A stretch of 64,000 nt of DNA from Planctomycetota bacterium (GTDB taxonomy: Bacteria > Planctomycetota > MHYJ01 > JACQXL01): positions 372,001-436,000 of the forward strand of contig JACRIK010000003.1 in assembly GCA_016235865.1 (NCBI GenBank), given 5' to 3'. The notes under the pieces are model-generated. The model was not told where the DNA came from. It was given only the letters and a program-made list of their open reading frames with translations, and made no database searches. Positions 25,460 to 32,303 of this stretch are shown here, piece by piece (the stretch's first letter is position 1; each line of letters opens with the position of its first letter). Made by a program: the position numbers and the translations under genes.

Positions 25460-26191
25460 ATGGTTATTGCAGTTGCGGGCAAGGGAGGCACCGGGAAAAG
25501 CACGGTCGCGGCCTTGCTCATCCGGGCGTTGCTGGCCCAGAATAAGAAGCCGGTCCTGGCTGTGGATGCTGACCCGAATTCCACTTTGGGCGATTATCTG
25601 GGCATCACTTGTTCCTGTACGGTGGCGGACCTGATTGAACAGACCAAGGGACTGCGTAACCTGCCGGACGGCGTGTCCAAACCGGCTCACCTGGAATACC
25701 AATTACAGAGCGCCATCACCGAATCCGCTGGCGTGGACCTGCTGGTCATGGGCCGGCCCGAGGGTCCGGATTGTTACTGCATGGCCAACAACATCCTGCG
25801 CGGTTATGTCCAGAAGATTGTCGGTAATTATCCTTATGTGGTGATTGATAACGAGGCCGGAATGGAGCACCTGTCCCGCAAGACCACCCAGAATATTGAT
25901 GCGCTGTTATTGGTGAGCGACTCGACTGAGGTCGGACTGAAGACGGCCGGGCGTATCAGGGAGTTGATTGACAAGATGCCCTTCCTGAATATTCGTAACA
26001 AATATCTCTTGATAAACCGGGTTAATAATTCTATTAATACTGCCCAAGCAGAGGAAATAACTGGACTGAAGATAATCGGAACTATACCGTATAGCGAGGA
26101 GATAGAAAAGCAGATTAACCGCAAAGACGCAAAGATACTTGGAAATATAGATTTGATTCTCAGCGCACTCTGCGCCTCTACGGTAAAATAA
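25460..26191 (+). CDS. cooC: CooC/AcsF-type nickel-insertion ATPase
   Basis: A 243-aa P-loop MinD/Mrp-family ATPase. The deviant Walker A GKGGTGKSTVAALL is at residues 8-21, followed by VLAVDADPNSTLGDYLG. RPEGPDCYCMANNILRG carries the Cys-x-Cys pair that binds metal in CooC dimers, and VVIDNEAGMEHLSR is the Walker B region. Such proteins load nickel into carbon monoxide dehydrogenase or acetyl-CoA synthase. Neither enzyme is in the window. With RACo just upstream this supports an acetyl-CoA pathway in the organism. There is no ribosome site; a GC palindrome lies directly in front of the ATG. Confidence 0.92.
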   Translation: MVIAVAGKGGTGKSTVAALLIRALLAQNKKPVLAVDADPNSTLGDYLGITCSCTVADLIEQTKGLRNLPDGVSKPAHLEYQLQSAITESAGVDLLVMGRPEGPDCYCMANNILRGYVQKIVGNYPYVVIDNEAGMEHLSRKTTQNIDALLLVSDSTEVGLKTAGRIRELIDKMPFLNIRNKYLLINRVNNSINTAQAEEITGLKIIGTIPYSEEIEKQINRKDAKILGNIDLILSALCASTVK

Positions 26192-26213
26192 AACTACTGA
26201 AAGGATTTGCGAG

Positions 26214-27215
26214 ATGACCAAACCGAGAATATTATCAGGGATGAGACCGACCGGAAAGATGCATCTGGGGCACTTAGTCGGCGCGCTGGAGAACTGGGTA
26301 AACCTGCAGGGCGATTATGAATGTTTCTACATGGTGGCCGACTGGCACGCCCTGATGAGCGAATACCAGAACGATACCCATTCCATCCGGAAACACGGAT
26401 ACGATAACGTGATTGACTGGATGGCCGCCGGCATCGACCCCAAGAAGAGCACCATCTTCGTCCAGTCGGACGTGCCGGAGCATCTGGAGCTGAATATGGT
26501 TCTGTCCACGATTACGCCTATCGGCTGGCTGGAGCGCTGCCCGACCTACAAGGAGCAGAAACTGGAACTGAAGGAAAAGGACCTGTCCACCTACGCCTTC
26601 CTGGGCTATCCGGTGCTCCAGGCCGCGGATATCCTGATTTACAAGGCCAATGCCGTGCCGGTGGGCGAGGACCAACTGCCACACCTGGAACTGACCAGAG
26701 AGATTGCCCGGCGGCTGAATTTCATTTTCTCCAAAAAGCACAACGGCCAACCGCTGGTGCCGGAGCCCGATGCCAAGCTGACCCGGTTCCCGCGCCTGCT
26801 CGGCCTGGACAAGCGCAAGATGAGTAAGTCATACGAGAACGCGATTAACCTGGCTGATTCGCCGGAAGAGATAGCCAAGAAGGTCCAGACCATGTTCACC
26901 GACCCGGAGCGAATCAAGAAGACCGACCCGGGCCATCCGGCGGAATGCAATGTCTATGCCTATTATAAGGTCTTTGCGGCCGGCCGGACCGACTCGCTGG
27001 CCGAGGAATGCCACCAGGCCAAGCTCGGATGCACGGACTGCAAGAAGGCGCTGGCTGAACTGCTGGTCAACCTGACCAAACCGTTCCGCGAGAAGCGCCG
27101 GGAGATAGAAAAAGACCACGCCTATGTCAAGCAGGTGCTGGCCGACGGGGCCCTGAAGGCGCGCGAGATTGCCGGAAAGACCATGAAGGAAATCCGCAAG
27201 GCGGTGTTCGGGTAA
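26214..27215 (+). CDS. trpS: Tryptophanyl-tRNA synthetase
   Basis: A 333-aa class I aminoacyl-tRNA synthetase. The HIGH-type motif is PTGKMHLGHLVGAL near residue 12-25, and the KMSKS motif is LDKRKMSKSYENAI near residue 200. Other TrpRS marks are MVADWHALMSEY, FVQSDVPEHLEL and YPVLQAADILIYKANAVPVGEDQLPHLELTREIARRLN. It charges tRNA-Trp in the cytoplasm. Length is normal. An AAAGGATTTG ribosome site lies ahead of the ATG. Confidence 0.96.
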   Translation: MTKPRILSGMRPTGKMHLGHLVGALENWVNLQGDYECFYMVADWHALMSEYQNDTHSIRKHGYDNVIDWMAAGIDPKKSTIFVQSDVPEHLELNMVLSTITPIGWLERCPTYKEQKLELKEKDLSTYAFLGYPVLQAADILIYKANAVPVGEDQLPHLELTREIARRLNFIFSKKHNGQPLVPEPDAKLTRFPRLLGLDKRKMSKSYENAINLADSPEEIAKKVQTMFTDPERIKKTDPGHPAECNVYAYYKVFAAGRTDSLAEECHQAKLGCTDCKKALAELLVNLTKPFREKRREIEKDHAYVKQVLADGALKAREIAGKTMKEIRKAVFG

Positions 27216-27239
27216 GCGGAGAGCATATAGTTTAATTAT

Positions 27240-27340
27240 AAAGTGCGAGTAAATGTAACCCCTCCGTCCCTAAGGGACTGCGGGATAACTCGCACTAACT
27301 CTGGTCCCGAAGGCATTCGGGACCCTCAAAGTGCGAGTAA
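27240..27340. repeat. Short insertion-like segment flanked by 13-nt direct repeats before scpA
   Basis: AAAGTGCGAGTAA occurs at 27240-27252 and 27328-27340, with an inverted partial copy (ACTCGCACTAA) near 27288. Between them are the palindromes GTCCCTAAGGGAC and GGTCCCGAAGGCATTCGGGACC-like text. Confidence 0.6.
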
Positions 27341-28179
27341 TGGAATTCATAAATTACAAAATACAATTAGAGAATTTTTACGGGCCGCTGGACCTACTGC
27401 TCCATCTGGTCCGGGAGAGCGAGCTTGACCCACTGCGCATCCCGATTTCCAAGGTGACGGACCAGTACCTGACTTATCTCGAGATGATGCAGAAACTGGA
27501 TATCAACCTGGCCGGCGAGTTCCTGGTCATGGCTTCCACCCTGATGGAAATCAAGTCGCGTACCCTGGTGCCGATTTATGCCGATGAAGAGGAGGCCGAA
27601 GAAGAGGCCGACCCGAAGTTTGAACTAATCCGGCGTCTGCTGGAATACAAGCGCTACAAAGACCTGTCAATTAAACTCCGGGCGCTGATGGAATTCCAAT
27701 CAAAGACGTTTACCCGGCCCCGCCTGGGCCGGACTGAAGAACTTAAGGACGCAAAGACCGAAGAAGACGCTGCGAAAGAGGAAGAATCTCAGGTGGAACT
27801 GGATATGTGGCAGCTGGTCAAGTCATTCGCCAAACTGAGCAAGGATATAGCGCTGGACACACCGACGGCCATACTCTATGACGATATTCCAATAGAAAAG
27901 GTGATTGAGGGCATCCTGCGGGAATTGGAGCGAAAAGGCGAGGTGTCGTTCCGGGCTATGCTGGCGATGGATGTGGATGACGCTAAAGACGCCCCGGCGC
28001 TCCGGCGCCGCAGGATGAATCTGGTACGTAATTTCCTAGCCACCCTGGAGCTGGCCCGGCGCAAGTCCATCGAGGTGGTCCAGGAGAATGATTTTGATGA
28101 TATCAAGATACGGATAAAGCCGATTACACCAGAGGAAAAACCAACGGAAGAACCAAGGACTGAAGAACTAAAAAACTGA
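27340..28179 (+). CDS. scpA: Segregation and condensation protein A (ScpA)
   Basis: A 279-aa kleisin. The N-terminal motif NFYGPLDLLLHLVRESELDPLRIPISKVTDQYL is diagnostic, followed by NLAGEFLVMASTLMEIKSRTLVP. The middle is acidic (DEEEAEEEADPKFEL), and the C-terminal winged-helix region includes GEVSFRAMLA and RNFLATLELARRKSIEVVQENDFDDIKIR. ScpA bridges the SMC heads during chromosome condensation. No scpB follows in this window, which is unusual because the pair is commonly adjacent. A GTG nine nt upstream (27331) is an alternative start. Neither start has a clear ribosome site. Confidence 0.93.
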   Translation: MEFINYKIQLENFYGPLDLLLHLVRESELDPLRIPISKVTDQYLTYLEMMQKLDINLAGEFLVMASTLMEIKSRTLVPIYADEEEAEEEADPKFELIRRLLEYKRYKDLSIKLRALMEFQSKTFTRPRLGRTEELKDAKTEEDAAKEEESQVELDMWQLVKSFAKLSKDIALDTPTAILYDDIPIEKVIEGILRELERKGEVSFRAMLAMDVDDAKDAPALRRRRMNLVRNFLATLELARRKSIEVVQENDFDDIKIRIKPITPEEKPTEEPRTEELKN

Positions 28180-28197
28180 ACAGCTTAGAATCAAATG

Positions 28198-29934
28198 CTA
28201 CTTCTCTAACTCGGCTGAGAGCGTTTCGCGGGCGACTTCCTCTACGGTAGAATGGCCGTCATAGATGGCTTTTAAGCCGCTTTCGCGCAGGGAGCGCATG
28301 CCTTCTTCCCGAGCCGCATTGCGGAGCGCCTCCACCGAGGCGTGCGACATTATCAATTGCTTGACGCGATTGGTCATGAGCATCATCTCGAAGATAGCCA
28401 TCCGGCCCTTGTAGCCGGTCTGGTTGCAGGCCGGGCATTTCCGGCCGTAATAGAATTTCTTGCCTTTTATCTCTTCGCGCGACAGGTTGAGCTCGATAAG
28501 CATTTCATCAGTCGGCTCCATTTCCTCCTTGCAATGCGGGCAAATCTTCCGGATTAGGCGCTGGGCGATAATGCCTTCAATCGTGGCGGTAAGCAAAAAC
28601 GGTTCGATTCCCAAGTCCAGAAGGCGGCTGACCGAGGACGGCGCGTCATTAGTGTGCAGCGTGGTCAGGACTAAATGCCCGGTAAGCGACGCCTCAATAG
28701 CCATCTGGGCGGTTTCGGCATCGCGAATCTCGCCGACCAGGATGGTATCCGGGTCCTGGCGCAGGATGGACCTGAGGCAGGCCGCGTAGGTCACGCCTAT
28801 CTCCTCGTTAATCGGGCACTGGACAATACCGGGCAGATCGTATTCCACCGGGTCTTCGGTGGTGATGATTTTCCATTTGATATCGTTGAGATAGTTCAGG
28901 GCGGAATAGAGCGTGGTGGTCTTGCCCGAGCCGGTCGGGCCGGTGACAATAACAATGCCGTTAGGCAGTGAAATCAGGTTCTTAATCAGTTTTTTGTCGT
29001 CATCGGCCAATCCGATATTGTCGATATCCAGCGAGACTATGTCTTTATTGAGGATACGCATGACCACGCTTTCGCCGAACATGGTTGGCAGGGTGGAAAC
29101 GCGGATGTCAACGGGCTTACCGCCGACGGTCAGCGAAATCCGGCCGTCCTGGGGCAGGCGCATCTCGGAAATATTGAGATTGGCCATGATCTTGATTCGG
29201 GAAATAAGGGCCGGCGCCAGACTCAAAGGCGGCGGCACCATTTCGTAAAGCACACCGTCTACCCGGTAGCGGATTTTTAATTCCTTCTCGAACGGTTCGA
29301 GATGGATGTCGGCAGCCTGGTCCTTGATGGCATGGAGCAAAATCAGGTTAAGGAGTTTCTTGACCGGCGCCTGCTCGGCCATGGCCTGAACATTATCTAT
29401 GTTAAATGCCCGGCCTTTTTCACCGCCGGATTCCAGGGCGTCTTTCACGTCATCCACAGTCTTAGACATCCGCTTAAGCAATCCGTCCACGGATTTGTCT
29501 TCCTCGTGCGGGTAATATTTGTCTATGGCCTTGTTGAGAGCGTTTTCATCGCTCAGGGCGCCCTTGATAGCACACCCCAGGGTAAAGCGTAAATCATCCA
29601 GGATATTGATATTAAGCGGATTGAACATGGCCACGGTCAGGACATTCTTATCAAACTTGACCGGAATGATTTTATAGGAACGGGCCATGGAGGAGGGAAT
29701 TTTATCGATAATTTCCTTGGGGATTTCGGTTTCTTCCAGATTGATGACTTCCATGCCCACCTGGGCGCCCAGGGCCAGCAGGACCTCTTCCTCAGTGGCA
29801 TAGCCCAATTGGATGAGAATCTTGCCGATGGCGCCGCCCTTCTGCCCCTGAATAATCATGGCCTGCTTGATCTGGCTCTCGTTGACGACCTCCATCTCCT
29901 TGAGTATCTGGCCCAATAATCTACGCGGACTCAT
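28198..29934 (-). CDS. Type II secretion / type IV pilus assembly ATPase (GspE/PilB)
   Basis: A 578-aa ATPase. The N-terminal MshEN-type domain (RRLLGQILKEMEVV, QLGYATEEEVLLALGAQVG) is followed by an N2 domain and the motor. Walker A is GPTGSGKTTTLYSAL near residue 331, the Asp-box/Walker B region is QDPDTILVGEIRDAETAQMAIEAS, the His box is LTTLHTND, and the zinc-binding tetracysteine is CPHC...CPAC. It drives pseudopilus or pilus assembly from the cytoplasmic face. It stands alone here; the only possible partner in view is the GspG-like protein at 9444. Its promoter suggests a leaderless mRNA. Confidence 0.94.
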   Translation of the reverse strand: MSPRRLLGQILKEMEVVNESQIKQAMIIQGQKGGAIGKILIQLGYATEEEVLLALGAQVGMEVINLEETEIPKEIIDKIPSSMARSYKIIPVKFDKNVLTVAMFNPLNINILDDLRFTLGCAIKGALSDENALNKAIDKYYPHEEDKSVDGLLKRMSKTVDDVKDALESGGEKGRAFNIDNVQAMAEQAPVKKLLNLILLHAIKDQAADIHLEPFEKELKIRYRVDGVLYEMVPPPLSLAPALISRIKIMANLNISEMRLPQDGRISLTVGGKPVDIRVSTLPTMFGESVVMRILNKDIVSLDIDNIGLADDDKKLIKNLISLPNGIVIVTGPTGSGKTTTLYSALNYLNDIKWKIITTEDPVEYDLPGIVQCPINEEIGVTYAACLRSILRQDPDTILVGEIRDAETAQMAIEASLTGHLVLTTLHTNDAPSSVSRLLDLGIEPFLLTATIEGIIAQRLIRKICPHCKEEMEPTDEMLIELNLSREEIKGKKFYYGRKCPACNQTGYKGRMAIFEMMLMTNRVKQLIMSHASVEALRNAAREEGMRSLRESGLKAIYDGHSTVEEVARETLSAELEK

Positions 29935-29970
29935 ATTTTAACCTATATCTTATTGGTTCGGATTAGTCAA
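29935..29970 (-). promoter_or_regulatory. Promoter of the GspE/PilB gene, probably leaderless
   Basis: Minus strand: TTGACT (29970-29965), 17-nt spacer, TATAGG (29947-29942), then seven nt to the ATG. Confidence 0.65.
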
Positions 29971-30019
29971 GAAAACTCGTTTTCTTGCCGGCCGGTTCAC
30001 TTTATTAGCCGTCAAAATA

Positions 30020-30047
30020 TTGACAAACCGAAGAAGCGTTGTATCCT
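30020..30047 (+). promoter_or_regulatory. Promoter of the polysaccharide deacetylase gene
   Basis: TTGACA (30020-30025), 16-nt spacer, TATCCT (30042-30047). This places the transcript start near 30053 and rules out a translation start at 30039. Confidence 0.6.
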
Positions 30048-30131
30048 AAACGCGTAATTTTAGCCGCAATAATCGGACTAAAACCAAACAATCCAATTGC
30101 TCATGGGGTGCAAAACTATTGCAATAAAATA

Positions 30132-31115
30132 ATGCGCTCAAAAGGAATTCTGATTATTTCATTAGATTTCGAGCTCTACTGGGGAGTACACGATAAAATA
30201 AGTTTAGACGATTATATCAAAAAATATCCCAAGTCGCGTTCAATTGTCTCAGCATTATTGGATTTATTCAACAAATACCAAACGCATTCAACCTGGTCTA
30301 CAGTAGGGTTTTTGTTCTTTAAAACGCGCGCTGAATTGCTCGGCGGATTACCGTCTGAAAAACCCGATTACAGCAACAAAAGCCGTTCGCCATATGAGTT
30401 TGTTTCCGCTATAGGCAACGATGAAGCCGAGGCGCCGTTTTGTTATGCGCCTTCGTTAATAAAACTGGTTTTAGACACCCCCCACCAGGAAGTCGGAACG
30501 CATACCTGTTCGCATTATTATTGCCTGGAAGAGGGGCAGAATATTAATGCCTTTAGGAGTGATTTAGAGTCGGCGATACGAGTCGCCAAAAAATATAACC
30601 TGACCCCTGAGAGTTTGGTTTTCCCCAGGAACCAGTTTAATCCGGCCTGCCTGGATATCTGCCGGGAAATGGGAATTAAATCTTACCGGGGCAATGAACT
30701 ATCCTATCTTTATAAAGCCCGGAATGAGGATATGCAGTCCTTGTTTTATAAAGGATTACGGTTTTTGGACGGCTATTTCAATATTTCAGGACATAATTGT
30801 TATTCCGTTGACAGCATAGAACGCAAATTGCCGTTTAATTTCCCTTCCAGTCGATTGTTTTTCCGCCCGGTTAATGCCAGGCTGAAAATGTTGGAACCGT
30901 TACGATTGCGCAGGATACTTTCCGGGTTGCGTTATGCAGCCCAAAGGGGGCTGGTTTATCATTTGTGGATGCACCCGCATAGTTTGGAACTGAACCTTCG
31001 AACAAATTTACTATTCATCGAGAAAATATTAAAATACTATCTGATTATGCGTGAACGATATGGGATGGAAAACCTGACCATGAGCGAATTATCCCATCTC
31101 CTATTAGAAATATAA
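30132..31115 (+). CDS. Polysaccharide deacetylase (NodB-like) family protein
   Basis: A 327-aa protein. The start is chosen at MRSKGILIISLDFELYWG, where the family's first strand with the metal-site Asp (SLDFELYWG) begins. A TTG farther upstream (30039) lies inside the -10 box and is rejected. VGTHTCSHYYCLEEG holds the paired His of the metal site, and LVFPRNQFNP the later motif; LVYHLWMHPHSLEL the C-terminal His motif. Members remove acetyl groups from N-acetylhexosamines in peptidoglycan, capsule or lipopolysaccharide. It is followed after one base by a GNAT-like gene and then an O-antigen ligase gene, so a role in surface glycan modification is likely. Confidence 0.87.
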   Translation: MRSKGILIISLDFELYWGVHDKISLDDYIKKYPKSRSIVSALLDLFNKYQTHSTWSTVGFLFFKTRAELLGGLPSEKPDYSNKSRSPYEFVSAIGNDEAEAPFCYAPSLIKLVLDTPHQEVGTHTCSHYYCLEEGQNINAFRSDLESAIRVAKKYNLTPESLVFPRNQFNPACLDICREMGIKSYRGNELSYLYKARNEDMQSLFYKGLRFLDGYFNISGHNCYSVDSIERKLPFNFPSSRLFFRPVNARLKMLEPLRLRRILSGLRYAAQRGLVYHLWMHPHSLELNLRTNLLFIEKILKYYLIMRERYGMENLTMSELSHLLLEI

Positions 31116-31116
31116 T

Positions 31117-32226
31117 ATGTGGTTCCCTGACGAATTAGTTGCTGTCACGAAAACGCATGGCTGGACTGCCCGGCCATATACCAAGGGCGACTTGGCAGAA
31201 TACCTCAAGCTTACCTTATCAGAACATGGCGACAGCGCCGATATTTCCAACGCCGCATATATCAAGTGGTTATATGAGCAAAACCCGGCTGGACAGGTCA
31301 ATATGTGGCTGGCTGAAGCCGGCAATAGCCTTATCGGCTCGTACAGCACAATTCCTGTGAATCTGGTTATTGACGGTAAAAACCTGGTGGGCTCGCAAGC
31401 GTTAAACATATTAACCCATAAGGATTATCGCGGCAAGAAAATATTTATCACCCTGGCCGAACTTGCTTATCAAAACGGATTTAAAGACAGGAATATCGCC
31501 CTGATTTACGGACTGCCAAACAAGATGATATATCGCGGGTATCCAAAATACCTGCATTTTACCGATATCGGCAATATGCCGCTTCTAATAAAAGTGAATA
31601 ATCTGGGTGATTTACTAAAGGACCGAAGCCGGTTTATTCCTTCCTGGTTTTTTAATCTGGTTGGAAGATGCGTTTTTAGAAAACAGCGGTTGTCTTATGA
31701 CAGAAAGCGCTTAAAAATAGAACGGATTCTATCTTTCGATGACAGATTCGACCATTTGTGGGAAGCCAATAAAGGCCTGTTTAAAAATATAGTTGTCCGA
31801 AATAAGCAATACTTAAATTGGCGTTATATGAACAATCCCGCCAGAAAATATACTGCGTTTTCAATAGCGGATTTAATGGATAACCTAAAAGGATTTGTCG
31901 TATGTAAAACAACGTCCGTCAGGGGAATTAAGGCTGGCTTTATCGGCGACTTGTTCGTTGAGAACAATGACGGGCAAATAGCCGACATCCTTATAAAAAA
32001 AGCCGAGGAGTATTTGTGCGAGCAAGGCAGCCGCATATTAAGCACCCTGTTGTTCAAGCATATTCATTTTTATAATACATTCCTTAAGAATAATTTTATA
32101 AAATACCCTGCGTTCCTTGGCTCGAAATCGTTTCCGGTCATTGTCCGCTCAATGGACAGAAAACAACATCTTATTTCTGATCTAAAAAAGTGGCATTTAA
32201 CCATGGGCGACTTCGATATTTTTTAA
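31117..32226 (+). CDS. GNAT-like acyltransferase of a surface polysaccharide group
   Basis: A 369-aa protein starting one base after the deacetylase stop, so probably co-translated. The N-terminal half resembles a GNAT domain: TARPYTKGDLAEYLKLTL, IKWLYEQNPAGQVNMWLAEAGNSLIGSYSTIPVNLVIDGK, then LNILTHKDYRGKKIFITLAELAYQNGFKDRNIALIYGLPN, where the QALNILTHKDYRGKKI part corresponds to the acetyl-CoA-binding R/Q-x-x-G-x-G/A region. The C-terminal half contains NLKGFVVCKTTSVRGIKAGFIGDLFV, which may be a second GNAT-like unit as in FemAB-type tandem proteins. The substrate is unknown. It is more A+T-rich than the window's housekeeping genes. Confidence 0.75.
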   Translation: MWFPDELVAVTKTHGWTARPYTKGDLAEYLKLTLSEHGDSADISNAAYIKWLYEQNPAGQVNMWLAEAGNSLIGSYSTIPVNLVIDGKNLVGSQALNILTHKDYRGKKIFITLAELAYQNGFKDRNIALIYGLPNKMIYRGYPKYLHFTDIGNMPLLIKVNNLGDLLKDRSRFIPSWFFNLVGRCVFRKQRLSYDRKRLKIERILSFDDRFDHLWEANKGLFKNIVVRNKQYLNWRYMNNPARKYTAFSIADLMDNLKGFVVCKTTSVRGIKAGFIGDLFVENNDGQIADILIKKAEEYLCEQGSRILSTLLFKHIHFYNTFLKNNFIKYPAFLGSKSFPVIVRSMDRKQHLISDLKKWHLTMGDFDIF

Positions 32227-32268
32227 TTTGCTCGCCGCATTTTCATCTCTTACCGACAAATGTAATTA

Positions 32269-32303
32269 TTGACAAATCGGCATAATTTATTAGAATTATT
32301 CTC
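32269..32303 (+). promoter_or_regulatory. Promoter of the O-antigen ligase gene, probably leaderless
   Basis: TTGACA (32269-32274), 16-nt spacer, TAGAAT (32291-32296), then seven nt to the ATG. No ribosome site. Confidence 0.65.

Noticed and set aside
30039-30131. Upstream TTG start for the deacetylase
   Set aside because: It lies within the -10 box of the predicted promoter, so it would not be transcribed.
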